A DNA stretch of 64,000 nt from Ideonella_A sp963843805 (GCA_963843805.1 CAWJLY010000001.1:434001-498000); one strand, 5' to 3'. Shown: positions 30,891 through 41,410, numbered from the stretch's first letter. Numbers and translations are program-made. Notes: a model not told the origin generated them from the letters alone.

Positions 30891-31420
30891 TCAAGCGCCG
30901 CCGACGACCTCGGTGACCAGGTTGCCGTCGGCGATCGAATAGGCGAGCGCGCCGGCCTCGCCTTCTTGCTCGGCAATGAACAGGTCGACCGGCCCGAAAA
31001 AATCGGCCAGCTGCGCGCTCATCGCAGGTCGGCAGAAAGGCATTGAGCACCCGCGGGTCGTAGAAGCGGAAATACAGGCGGCGGCGGTCGGGGCCATAGA
31101 CGCGGGTATGTTGGCGCAGATGCCGCCAGACTTCGCCAAGATCGCCCTCGCTGATCACGAAGATGCCCCAGTTCTGGCCCAGCCCTGATCGAGCAGCCAC
31201 TTCGTGAACGGCGCGCCTTCCTTCAGCTCGACCAGATACGGCGCGACCTCGGCCATGTCGGGCTCGAGCTTGCCGGTGAACAGGCACTCGTACTCGATGT
31301 CTTCGGTGTCGTCGAACACGTCGAGCAGGTTGTCGTTCTGCGCGCCATCGAGGATCACGTAGACGTGCTTGTCCGATGCCTTCGCGCCACAGCCTCGAAC
31401 GGATCGGATTCCGGTGTCAT
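30891..31420 (-). CDS. DUF4123 domain protein (VgrG-effector adaptor type), frameshifted
   Basis: DUF4123 proteins (Tap/TEC) load effectors onto their VgrG. Recognised blocks are VYVILDGAQNDNLLDVFDDT, APYLVELKEGAPFTKWLLDQ, GWGQNWGIFVISEGDLGEVW, RHLRQHTRVYGPDRRRLYFR and FRFYDPRVLNAFLPTCDE, then LADFFGPVDLFIAEQEGEAG. The inferred ATG 31420 (MTPESDPFEAVARR) gives a normal length of about 176. Frame changes near 31385, 31190 and 31030. It follows vgrG directly, as expected. However, no effector gene comes after it; the next gene is the TssC-like one. Confidence 0.83.
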
Positions 31421-31513
31421 TGGTTCATGGTGCAGAGGTTGCCACGTCGCCGCGACGAATCGTCGACAGCGGCAAATCGTAGCGACATTGGCAGAAAGCG
31501 CAAAGGCACGATC

Positions 31514-33648
31514 TCAACATGCACATGGCTCGACAAACGGACCGCCGCCACCGGCGGCCACCTTGAAGGCACTCGCCTGGCCGCTGTAGGCCTTCGGTTT
31601 GGTCCGCTTCTTCGGCGGCGGCGACTTTTCGCCGCCGACGCTGGTCAGCGCGATCGCCGGCAGCTTGGGATCGTGCGATGGTCGTACTCGGCGCGTGCAT
31701 TGCGCACTCTCCGCCGAGCCGCCCGAATTGATATTGACCATCGGCCCTTTGATAAAGATGCCGCTTGGCTTGATCGAGATGAAACTGCCGCCGCACCTTC
31801 AGATCGATCTTATTCGAGCCCGTCATCATGATCGTTTTCGCCCTTGATGTTGCCTCATTGTCGCCAATGCAGATCAAGATCAGACTTCATGGTGATCTGT
31901 TCGGCGCATCGAGATATGGTCGCAGTACTCTTGCTGACGATGGCAATATCCTGCTTTGCCTTATCTCGATCATGCCGTCCTTGGCGTGAAGCATGTCGCC
32001 CTTGGCCGTGGTGTGAAAATCCTTGCCGGTCTCGGTGAAGATGCTGCCGCATACATGGCTGTTGTAGGTTCCGCCAATCCACTCCTTGAAGGTGTGCTTG
32101 ACCCGGAAATCCATCCATTTCTGCGCCTGCAAAAAGATCCGCTCGCTACCCTTCGTATCATCAAACCGCAACTCGTTGAATTCGTCGTTGCCGCCGTTCG
32201 GATAACTGCGGGTGTTCATGCCGGTATACATCTTCTTCGCCGGCATGTCGTAAGGCGTCTGGTTTTCGCCGTTGTAGACGCGCCCGGTGACGATCGGCCG
32301 ATCCGGATCGCCTTCCATGAATTCGACGATCACCTCCTGGCCGACGCTGCGGAATATTGATCGCACCCCAGCCCTTGCCCGCCAGCGGATTGGACACGCG
32401 CACCCAGCATGAATCCTGGTCGGTGCCGGTGCTGTAGCGATCCCAGTGAAACTGCAGCTTGACCCGCCCCAGCGCGTCGGTGTAGATCTCTTCTCCGGCC
32501 GGGCCGACGACGATGGCCGTCTGCGGCCCGGCAATGGACGGCAGCGGGGTCAGACGGGGCGGCCGGAACTGCGTCGCGGCAGGAATCACCCAAAACTGCA
32601 ATCGAATGTGGCACCGTCGCTGACGCCGCCGCCGTGCCCGGAATCGGCCAGATTGTTGTCGCCAACGAAGCTGTGCGAGACGACCAGATATTCCTTGTTC
32701 AGCGCCGTCCACCGGATGGTCAGCGAGCTTGAACTTGTAGCCGGGCCGGACCGACCGCTCGACGCCACCGCCGCGGCTCAACTCGAATCTGGCAGTGCAG
32801 CTCCTCCATGCGGATCTTGGCATAAGTGGCGCCCCACGACGGCTCCTCATATTCGCCCGGATAATCGTAAACCTCAAATCCGGCATTCTTGTGTGGCCGC
32901 TCCTTCGGCGCCACCTTCAGCAGCGGCGTGCTCGGGCTTGTTGTAGTCGAAGTCGTCGATCGCAAAGGCGCCGGACTGGATCTCGACGTTATGCGACCAG
33001 GTTTTCAAGCTGGCGTCGTGCAGGCTGCCTGCGGAAAACCGGAGCTCTGCGCGTTCGGGCAACGGCAGGTGCGCGCCTGGATTATCGGTCAGCACCAGCG
33101 TGTGTTTGCCGTCTTCGTGCTTGAAGAAATAGTACAGGCCCGCCTGCTCCATCAAGCGGCTGAAGAAGTTGAAATCGGTCTCGCGATACTGAACGCAATA
33201 GTCGCGCGTTTCGGTGTCTCCATTGACCTTGGTCTCGAGCGATTTGAGGTCCGCCACCCGGCTGAGTACCTCCTCGATGACATCCAGCATCTTCTTCTGC
33301 TGGAAAATCGCGCAGGTCGAAGTGCGGGTCAGAAACCAGATCCACGGGCTCAAGGTCATCTGGTAGCGAAACCCGACACTCGACTTGTAGGCCGGCGTGC
33401 GAACCTGGCCCAGCACCGAAAAGCGAGTGACATAGCCATTCAAGAAGCGCGGATCGGACCCGCCCGGCATTTCGATGCCGACCGACGCATTGGTGCCCAG
33501 GATGTCCTTGAGCCTTGTAGTCGCCATGTTCCGACAGCAAGTCGACCTGGTATTCGAACATCCGCGACAATTCCTCCCTGCCGATGACCCTCTCGACAAC
33601 GAAGGCGCCATCGCCTTTGACGGTTCCGATATTCAGAAGTCTGCTCAT
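31514..33648 (-). CDS. vgrG: T6SS spike protein VgrG (TssI), frameshifted
   Basis: Trimeric needle tip, secreted, about 711 codons. The gp27-like N-terminal half begins MSRLLNIGTVKGDGAFVVER with VIGREELSRMFEYQVDLLSE. It then shows RDYCVQYRETDFNFFSRLME, AGLYYFFKHEDGKHTLVLTD and GFEVYDYPGEYEEPSWGATY. The gp5/OB region has AVVVGPAGEEIYTDALGRVK, LQFHWDRYSTGTDQDSCWVR, VSNPLAGKGWGAINIP and GQEVIVEFMEGDPDRPIVTG. The C-terminal needle and tail (residues after about 640) end in a Lys/Pro-rich stretch, SPPPKKRTKPKAYSG. GGAG precedes ATG 33648 by seven bases. Frame changes near 33520, 33310, 32960, 32790, 32730, 32590, 32355, 31950 and 31700. Confidence 0.9.
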
Positions 33649-33678
33649 GATCAATCTCCAAGTTACCTGATGGAGCTA

Positions 33679-35050
33679 TCAACCGCCATCCTGGTGCCGC
33701 TTCATTGCCGTGACAACCCAGCCGTGGACGGGTTCGTTCATTTCCATTCGCAACACAACCGGGTCCGCCGAGACCAGATCGAATCCCTGACTGGTCGAGC
33801 GACTCGAGCACATAATGCCTGGAATGGCTGTAGCGGCCGTGAACGTGCAAATGGAAATCGGCGGCGTCATCGTCCGACGATTCGAGACTGAAGATGACCG
33901 CGCCTTGCGTTCGCAAGCGCATCGAAGCCCGCCGCCAGGAATCCGCTCAGGTCGCCGAAATAACACAGCGTGTCGGCACTGACAATCAGCGTCGAATGCG
34001 CCCGGATGCCGCTCCAGAAAAGCGGTCAGTTCGGCTTTTTCAAGCGAGTCGTAAACGTTTCGCGCCTCCGCCCGCTCGAGCATTCCACTCGACAGATCGA
34101 CGCCGACCAGACGTCCGACGAAGGGTTTGAGCAACGGGCCACATAGCCCGGTACCGCAACCCGCATCGACGACGACAGGACTGGGCGGGCAACGAAGCCT
34201 GAATTCTGCTCAGCGCATCGACCACCAGTTGCGGCGCCTTGTAATCCAACTGCCCGAGCTTGCGAGTCGAAACTGGACGGCAAACTCATCGAACGTCTTG
34301 CGCGACATACTCGTCGTCGGCGCGTCGGGGTACCTCGGCACCGCCGACCGCAGCCAGCATATGCTCGATCAGCGGATTGTCCGGTTCGCGGGCCATCCAA
34401 TCCATGCATGTTGGCAATTGCCTTGTCGCGTTCGCCAAGCACAAAATACGACAATGCTGAGCAGCTGGCGCGACGATGCCTAAGTCCGGATCGATCTCGA
34501 GCGCCCGGATCGAATGGGCGATCGATTCCCGGCTGCGCTCCGCAATGTGAAGCATGCGCGCGTAGTTGTAGTGAAGGTCGGTGCGGTCGGGCTCGAGCTT
34601 CAGACCCGCCAGAAATGCCTCTTCGCTGTCGGCCAGCTGGCCGCCGCGCAGCTGGGCGACGCCCAGGTTGTTGTAGACCGACGCCGAACTGGGATCGAGT
34701 TCGAGTGAGCGCGCGCAGCGCTTCGGCGCCGGCTCGAATTGTTCGGCCTCGATCAGCACATTGCCGAGATTCAGCCAGGGCCCCGCGGCGTCGGGCACCA
34801 GTTCGGTCGCGCGCTGCAGCAGTTCGATCGCCTCGTCGGTGCGCTGCTGCTGGTGGCGCAGGATGCCGAGGAAAATCAGCGCATTCGGCTCGTCGGGAAT
34901 CTGCTCGAGGATCTCGAGATAGATCGACTCGGCAGCATCGAGCTTCTCGCTGCGCTGCAACGCCTGCGCCTGCTCGAGCGCCTCGACAGCGACATGCGCG
35001 TGCCCGGCGATTCACTCTTCGATTCGCTGCGCCGCGTTGTTCATCATCAT
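33679..35050 (-). CDS. TPR-repeat methyltransferase within the T6SS locus, frameshifted
   Basis: A two-part protein of about 457 codons. The N-terminal half carries tandem tetratricopeptide repeats (LDAAESIYLEILEQIPDEPN, DEAIELLQRATELVPDAAGP, WLNLGNVLIEAEQFEPA, SASVYNNLGVAQLRGGQLAD). The C-terminal half is a class I SAM-dependent methyltransferase with motif I VVVDAGCGTGLCGPLLKPF, then LVGVDLSSGMLERAEARNVY and the end MEMNEPVHGWVVTAMKRHQD. This resembles predicted TPR methyltransferases of unknown target. Its place between vgrG and the phosphatase gene suggests a regulatory or modifying role in secretion, which is inference. Frame changes near 35010, 34730, 34465, 34400, 34270, 34180, 33990 and 33850. 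The start lies at a run of ATG codons around 35042-35050. Confidence 0.78.
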
Positions 35051-35115
35051 CACCTTGCTGTCGAGGCGAAACTGCTCGTTGCCTGCCTTTGGCGGCAAGC
35101 GTCATCGGCAGAACC

Positions 35116-35951
35116 CTAAGCGGGATCGTCGGTTGCCGCGCCACTCACCGCCTGGATCTTGCGCACCAGACGAGACGCCCAGCCCCGCGCGCGGCGGCGG
35201 CGACGCATCAGGATGACCGAGACGTTGTCCTTGCCGCCGTTGCGGTTGGCCTGCGCGATCAGCTGGCCGGACTTGGCAGGCAGATCGCCGCTGCCACGCA
35301 GCACGGTTTCGATCTGGCCGTCGTCGAGCATGTCGGTCAGGCCGTCCGAGCACAGCAGGAAGGTGTCGCCCGGCTAGCCAGTCGTGATCGTGCACCTCGA
35401 GGTCGATGTCATCGTCGATTCCCAGCGCGCGGGTGACGATATTCTTGAACCGCGTGTCGAGCAGCGCATCGATCTGCAAGGCGCCCTGCGCGATCTGCTC
35501 GTCGACCCAGCAGTGATCACGCGTCAGCTGCTCGATCCGCCCGCCGCGCAACCGATAGGCGCGCGAATCGCCGAGATGGCCGATGAAGATGCGGCCCGGC
35601 CGTCAGCACCGCGATGACCAGCGTGGCACCCATGCCTTCGTGATCCGGGTCTCGCTTGGCCGAATTGATGATGCTGGTATTGGCGCGCTGGGCGGCAAAC
35701 CGCATGTCTTCGGCCAGTGAAGTGCCGCTGCGGATCGGGTCGTCGAGGTCGAGGTGCGGCAACGCCGATTCGAGTTCGGCGCGGATTTCGTCGATGGCCA
35801 GCCGGCTCGCGACCTCGCCGGCGGCATAACCGCCCATGCCGTCGGCGAGGATCGCGAAGCCCAGCGACTCGTCGGCATAGACCGCATCCTCGTTGCCCGA
35901 GCGCACCATGCCCTTGTCGCTGGCGCAGACGATCTGGCAGCGATCGCCCAT
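35116..35951 (-). CDS. pppA: PP2C-family Ser/Thr phosphatase (PppA-like), frameshifted
   Basis: Metal-dependent protein phosphatase, about 279 codons. The PP2C motifs are plain: SDKGMVRSGNEDAVYADES, LGFAILADGMGGYAAGEVAS and HEGMGATLVIAVL, later TRDHCWVDEQIAQGALQIDA, VTRALGIDDDIDLEVHDHDW and GGKDNVSVILMRRRRR. In P. aeruginosa and Agrobacterium PppA reverses PpkA-driven phosphorylation of the FHA protein and so switches T6SS off. The FHA gene is next door, but no PpkA kinase gene is in the locus. Frame changes near 35605 and 35375. ATG 35951 is taken because the domain starts right after it. Confidence 0.85.
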
Positions 35952-36197
35952 CAGCGCGACCTCACCGTCGTACCGGGCGGCGCAGACGCGGGTCGGGCAG
36001 CGTTGACGTCGCCGGAGGCCGCGAGCCAAGGTCAGCGCGCAGGTCGAACTGCGAACAACAAGCCCGAGTGGGTCACACCAGTCCTCCTCCACGCCGTTCA
36101 ATGGCGATAGTTTGGTGGCAGACCGGCCGTTGCGCGATGCACCCCGGCGCGTTCGAATCGATGCATTCGTGTCGATTAGTACCGGCGTCTGCCGCTT

Positions 36198-38069
36198 CTA
36201 TCGCTTCTTCTTCAGCTTCCTGCTCTGCTCGGAATAGGCCTTCGAAAATTCCTGGTTCAGCAAGCGATCGAAATGGTCTTCGGCTTCGTGCTGCAGTTCG
36301 GCATACATGCCGAGAAAACGCTCCCACAGCCGCGACTTGTGCAACGCCGGCAGCACGATTCTCGAGCGCGCCGGTCTTCTTGATCCGACCTTCGATGACT
36401 TCAGGCGAGAACATCTTCAGCGCCGCCAGCAGCGCAGCGCGGGTGCCGGCCATCACCGCCATCTCATGCGCGCAGATGTCCCAGATCGTATCTTCGACCG
36501 CCTTGCCGGGCGGCATGAACAGGCGGTTGCCGTGCTGGCGCAGATCGACCAGATAGGCGATCGCGTCGTGCGGCGAATCGGCATGTTTGAGCGGGTTGTT
36601 CTCGCGCGAGGCGATCATCGTTCGGTCTTCGATGTGCAGCTCGCTCTTCAGCTGCGACCGCATGTCGAGCATCCGGAACAAGCCGTCGGTCGACATCCGC
36701 AGCAGTTCGCCGACCAGGCGAATCGTCTGCTCGGGATTGCTCGCTGTCGAGATCGCCGGCGTCGAGGCCGAGCGCATCGGCCAGCACCGTCATCAGGCGC
36801 GCGGCTTCACCGTCTGGACCATCGGTTCTACCGGCGACGCAGCGGCCATCGCGGCGGACGACGGCGCCGCCGGTGGTGATGCGGTAGCGGTCACCGGCGG
36901 CGGACCTGGCACATCGACCGCCAGCGACGCAAGCCCGGCGGAACTGTCGAATTCGGCAGGCCCGCTGCCAGCCGTGCGGGCGGCAGTTCAGGTTGCGACG
37001 GCCGCTGTGCAGACAGCTGGCAGCGGCCGGTGCTGGCGTCGGCAACGCCGCCGGCGCAGCGACAGGCGCCGTTGGCGGCATCTCGAAAAACAGTTCGTCC
37101 ACGGCCTGTCCAGCGGCGCCGGCGGCGTCTGCGCGGGCGTCGCAGCGGGGCCGACCCCAGGGAACGGAGCCGCTTCAGCAGCGGGGGTGGCAAGCGGCGC
37201 TGGCGCGGGCATCGACGATGGCGGCCCGAAATCGCGTTCGAGCGACTTGAAGATATCGTCGTCGAATGCGAACGGCGCTGCGCTCGGCGGCGCCGGCGCG
37301 CATGGGTGTCGGCGCAGCGCGCCGCGGATTCAGCGGCAAATCCAGCGCCGACGGGCGGTACAGATCGGGGGCGCCGCTGCGCAGTGGATCGGATCAGCGG
37401 GTCGCTGTCGAGCGAACTGCCGAGGCCGAGAAACTGGTCGAGCCGGTTGTCGGCCGGTGCAGCGGGCGGCGGCTTCGGCGGTGCGCTGGCGCTGCCTGCG
37501 GCGACGCATTCTTCAGCAGATCCGAGAAATTCGAGTTTTCCGGCGCCGCATCGAAAAATTCGTCGAGCGAGCCCGCTGCGCCGCTCGCGTGCCGGCGGCG
37601 CAGCCGGCGCCGCTGCGCGCTGAACCAGTCGGGCGGCGGCTGCGCACGGCGCAGCCGGCTTCCGTGCCGGACGCCAGGCTGTCGAACAGGTCGAAGGGAT
37701 TCGACGCCCGGTGCGCCGGCGCGGCAGTCACTGGGCGGCGCAGCCGCGCAGCGCCGAGATGTCGGCGCGCAGCAGATATTCGCCGATCAGGATCTGGTCG
37801 CCGTCCTTGATATCGACCGCCTCGCCGGGGCTGACCACCGCGTCGTTGACGAGCACGCTGTTGACCTTGGAGACCACCTTGATCGAGAAGGCGTTGCCGC
37901 GCAGGCGGATCTCGGCGTGCTCACGCGAGATGTGCCGATTCGGGTCGGGCAGGATCAGCTTGCACGGCGGGCTGCGACCGATCCGCCCGCCAGCAGCGTC
38001 GAACTGGGCATGGATGCTCTGCGGGGTGTCGGGCGGCGGGCAGCTCAGGGTTCGAATCGTCAGCAGCAT
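36198..38069 (-). CDS. tagH: T6SS-associated FHA-domain protein TagH, frameshifted
   Basis: First gene of the T6SS transcript, about 624 codons. The N-terminal FHA domain (about residues 20-110) has GRIGRSPPCKLILPDPNRHI, SREHAEIRLRGNAFSIKVVS and GDQILIGEYLL, a phosphothreonine reader. A long Pro/Ala-rich linker follows (about 37700-36900, frames unstable). The C-terminal domain typical of TagH/ImpI reads LLRMSTDGLFRMLDMRSQLK, SELHIEDRTMIASRENNPLK, DAIAYLVDLRQHGNRLFMPP and MAVMAGTRAALLAALKMFSP. It ends KAYSEQSRKLKKKR, with TAG at 36198. FHA proteins recruit phosphorylated partners to activate the apparatus. It is divergent from the exported-protein/miaB pair, 141 bases away. Confidence 0.87.
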
Positions 38070-38210
38070 CGGTTCACCAGACAACGTTCAAAATCATTAT
38101 CGGGCCTGATCCGCGTGCTGTCATGCCCCGACCAGGCGCGCGGCGCGCCGGCGCCCGCCTAGAATCGAAGGTTTCCCTGTCACGGCGCCAACAGCCACTG
38201 GATCCACACC

Positions 38211-38594
38211 ATGTACCGCTGTTTCGCCCTTGCCAGTCGCGCTGTTGGCCTGCATGCCAGCTTCGCTGGCGCAGGTCCAGCGGCAGTTTCCCGCCGATGC
38301 CTTGCGCGGCGAGATCGTGTTCCTGCAGCCGCCCGAGATCAGCTTGAACGGCGCAGCGGCGCGGCTCGCGCCGGGCTCCCGGATCCGCGGCCAGGACAAC
38401 ATGATGCAGATGTCGGGCGCGCTGATCGGGTGCGAAGTCTGCGGTCAACTACACGGTCGACACCTACGGCCTGGTGCGTGACGTGTGGGTTCTGCGTGCC
38501 GGAGGAGCTGCGTGTACGGCCGTGGCCGCGCACCGTCGCTGGAGGCACAACATGGCTGTTCGACCCGGTCGCGCAGACCTGGAGCAAGCCATGA
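38211..38594 (+). CDS. exported hypothetical protein upstream of miaB, frameshifted
   Basis: A small secreted protein of unknown function that I associate with the gene just before miaB in Burkholderiales. A signal peptide (AVLLACMPASLAQVQRQF) opens it, then GEIVFLQPPEISLNGAAARL, APGSRIRGQDNMMQMSGALI, AVNYTVDTYGLVRDVWVLR and WPRTVAGGTTWLFDPVAQTW. Frame changes occur near 38245, 38430 and 38505. Its TGA overlaps the ATG of miaB by four bases, so the two are translated together. No catalytic motif is visible. Confidence 0.72.
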   Translation: MYRCFALASRAVGLHASFAGAGPAAVSRRCLARRDRVPAAARDQLERRSGAARAGLPDPRPGQHDADVGRADRVRSLRSTTRSTPTAWCVTCGFCVPEELRVRPWPRTVAGGTTWLFDPVAQTWSKP

Positions 38595-39993
38595 GCGACC
38601 GCGCGAGACCGATCGACAGCCGCCAGCAGCGCGCCACGAAGGTCTTCATCAAGACCTTCGGCTGCCAGATGAACGAATACGACTCGGACAAGATGGTCGA
38701 CGTCCTGCACGCCGCCGACGGCCTACGAGACGACCACCGACGTCGAGCAGGCCGACCTGATCCTGTTCAATACCTGCTCGGTGCGCGAGAAGGCGCAGGA
38801 GAAGGTCTTCAGCGACCTCGGCCGCGTCAAGCACCTGAAGGACAAAGGGCGTGCTGATCGGCGTCGGCGGCTGCGTGGCGAGCCAGGAGGGCGCGGCGAT
38901 CGTCGCCCGCGCACCGTATGTCGACATGGTGTTCGGTCCGCAGACGCTGCACCGGCTGCCGCAGATGATCCGCCAGCGCCGCATCGAGCAGCGTCCGCAG
39001 GTCGACATCAGCTTTCCGGAGATCGAGAAGTTCGATCACCTGCCGCCGGCGCGCGTGCAAGGTGCCAGCGCCTTCGTCTCGATCATGGAGGGCTGCTCCA
39101 AATACTGCAGCTATTGCGTGGTTCCGTATACCCGCGGCGAAGAGGTCTCGCGGCCGTTCGACGATGTGCTGGTCGAGGTGGCCGGGCTGGCCGATCAGGG
39201 CGTCAAGGAGGTCACGCTGCTCGGCCAGAACGTCAACGGCTACCGCGGTGCGATGGGCGACGACCGCCGAGATCGCCGATTTCGCGCTGCTGCTCGACTA
39301 TGTCAGCGAGATTCCCGGCATCGAGCGGATCCGCTATACGACCAGCCATCCGAACGAATTCGGCCAGCGCCTGATCGATGCCTATGCGCGCCTGCCCAAG
39401 CTGGTCAACCATGTGCATCTGCCGGTGCAGCATGGCAGCGACCGCATCCTGATGGCGATGAAGCGCGGCTATACCGCGATGGAATTCAAGAGCACGATCC
39501 GCAAGCTGCGCCAGGTGCGGCCCGATATCCGCCTCTCGAGCGATTTCATCGTCGGCTTTCCTGGCGAGACCGATGAAGACTTCGCCAAGACGATGAAGCT
39601 GATCGACGAGGTCGGCTTCGACAACAGCTTCAGCTTCGTCTTCAGCGCCGCGGCCGGGAACGCCGGCCGCCGCGCTGGCCGACCGCACCCCGCCGGCGGT
39701 CAAGCTGCAGCGCCTGCAGACGCTCCAGGCGGCGATCGAGCGCGAACGCGCAGCGGATCAGCGGTGCGATGGTCGGCTCGATGCAGCGCATCCTGGTCGA
39801 AGGGCCGTCGCGCAAGGTCAATGGCGACGTCGCCGAACTGATGGGCCGCACCGAATGCAACCGGGTCGTCAATTTTCCGGCCGGCGCGCTGTCGGCGCGC
39901 CTGACCGGCCAGCTGATCGATGTGCGGATCACCGAGGCGCGGCCGCATTCGATGCGCGGCGAGTTGCTCATCGACGAAGGCATTGCGGTCTAG
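38591..39993 (+). CDS. miaB: tRNA-2-methylthio-N6-dimethylallyladenosine synthase MiaB, frameshifted
   Basis: Radical-SAM methylthiotransferase that modifies A37 of tRNAs reading UNN codons. The N-terminal cluster Cys are in FIKTFGCQMNEYDSDKMVD, LILFNTCSVREKAQEKV and LIGVGGCVASQEGAA. The radical-SAM CXXXCXXC is in IMEGCSKYCSYCVVPYTRGE. The C-terminal TRAM domain reads MQRILVEGPSRKVNGDVAEL and LTGQLIDVRITEARPHSMRG. Frame changes are near 38722 (one extra C), 38850 (one extra G), 39267 (one extra C), 39650 and 39755. Length after correction is normal. The extra bases look like homopolymer errors. Confidence 0.92.
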
Positions 39994-40045
39994 GCATGTT
40001 GTCGCGTGATGCATGATCGCGGCGCCGGCAGGTGTCCGTGCAGAC

Positions 40046-41120
40046 CATGCTGAAAGCACTGCTGCTGGCGCCGTGGTGGTTGATGCAGATCTTGACATCG
40101 GCCAAGTCGTTTCGCGACAACCCGATCCTCGGGTCGCCGCGGCTGAACCGGCTCGGTCTGCACCGCTGGCGGCTGCGCGCTGCGCACCATCTGACCTGCG
40201 CGCCGGCGTGACCGGCTGAGCGGATTGTTATCAGACGCCGATCGCGCGGCTTTCGATCGCGACGGTTTCGTGATTCACCGCGATCTGCTGCCGCCTGCCG
40301 TCTTCGAGCGGCTGCGCGCCGACTTGCTGGCGCAGCCGCGCGCCGGCCCGCGAGATGCTGCAGGGCGACACCATCACCCGGCGCATCGCCGTCGATGCGG
40401 CCATGCAGCGGCGAACTGCCGGGCTTGCGCGATTTGCTCGGCGAGCCGCGTTTTGCCGGCCTGACCCGTTATGTCGCCGGCTATGGCCGCGCGCCGTGGC
40501 TGTATCTGCAGACCATCCTGAACCAGGTGCGCCGCTGGTCAGCCCGATCCGCAGACCAGCCTGCATGCCGATACCTTTCATCCGACGATGAAGGCCTGGT
40601 TCTTCCTGACCGACGTGGCCGCTGACGAAGGCGCGTTCTGTTATGTGCCCGGCTCGCACCGGCTGACGGCGGAACGGCTGGCCTGGGAAAGCGCAAAAAG
40701 CGTGGTCGCGAGTTCACATCCTGATCGGCTGAGATCACGCGGCTCGTTCCGGGTCGACGAAGACGAACTGGCGGCGCTCGGCCTGCCGGCGCCGCGGCGC
40801 TTCGCGGTGCCGGCCAATACGCTGATCGTGGCCGATACCTTCGGCTTCCATGCCCGCGGACCGAGCGCGCGACCATCGACGCGGATCGAACTGTGGGCCT
40901 ACGACCGGCGCAACCCGTTCTTGCCGGCGATCGACCGACGGGCTGCTCGCGGCTGCCGGGCTGACCGAGCAACGCGCGCCACTGTACTGGGGCCTGCTCG
41001 ACCGACTCGAACGCTGGAAGCTGCAAACGCAACCCGTGGCGCGACTGCGGAATCAAGAGCGCCGCCGAGCCGGCCTCGAGCAACGCCGCCACGGCAAACG
41101 CCCAGCCGCTCGAACGCTGA
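40046..41120 (+). CDS. phytanoyl-CoA dioxygenase (PhyH) family protein, frameshifted
   Basis: Predicted Fe(II)/2-oxoglutarate-dependent oxygenase of about 358 codons. The metal triad is visible: the HxD pair in SLHADTFHPTMKAWFF and the distal His in VADTFGFHARGPSARPST. Other parts are FDRDGFVIHRDLLPPAVFER, RYVAGYGRAPWLYLQTILNQ, VAADEGAFCYVPGSHRLTAE and RIELWAYDRRNPFLPAID. Frame changes near 40340, 40410, 40545, 40935 and 41035; the last gives NPWRDCGIKSAAEPAS and a stop at 41120. ATG 46 bases after miaB region is used; GTG 40037 is an alternative. Substrate unknown. The 3' end meets the convergent small membrane gene. Confidence 0.75.
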
Positions 41121-41124
41121 GTGC

Positions 41125-41410
41125 TCAGACGCGCCGGTTGCCGCTCAGCGTGCAGACCCATACACCGACGGCGGCCGCACCGACCATCGCGCCATAGGTC
41201 AGCATGCTGCCGTCGCGGCCGCCGACCAGCAGCCCGCCGACGGCAACGGCAAGCGTCGGCACAATCGAAAAAACAAGCAGCCGACGCCAGCCCAACCGCA
41301 CGGTATTGCGCCGCAAACAGCAGACGAGCCGCGCCTGCCGTGAACAATGCGATGAAAACCGCCGGGGCAACGAAATTGAGCAGGTGCCAGACGGCGTCGA
41401 GCGGGCTCAC
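41125..41410 (-). CDS. small multi-pass membrane protein, frameshifted
   Basis: About 95 residues with three hydrophobic helices: AVWHLLNFVAPAVFIALFTA, then after a frame change near 41310 RRLLVFSIVPTLAVAVGGLL and MLTYGAMVGAAAVGVWVCTL. Function unknown. Similar small membrane proteins are, as I recall, found near hemA in betaproteobacteria. A GTG at 41410 is the likely start (VSPLDAVWHLLNFV); an ATG at 41436 leads only to a nine-codon frame that overlaps it. It is divergent from hemA and convergent with the PhyH gene, five bases apart. Confidence 0.6.

Noticed and set aside
11050..38069. T6SS locus as a set of true pseudogenes
   Set aside because: The frame changes extend beyond the locus into essential genes, are mostly one base, and the coding sequence between them keeps all key motifs and lacks stop codons or deletions.
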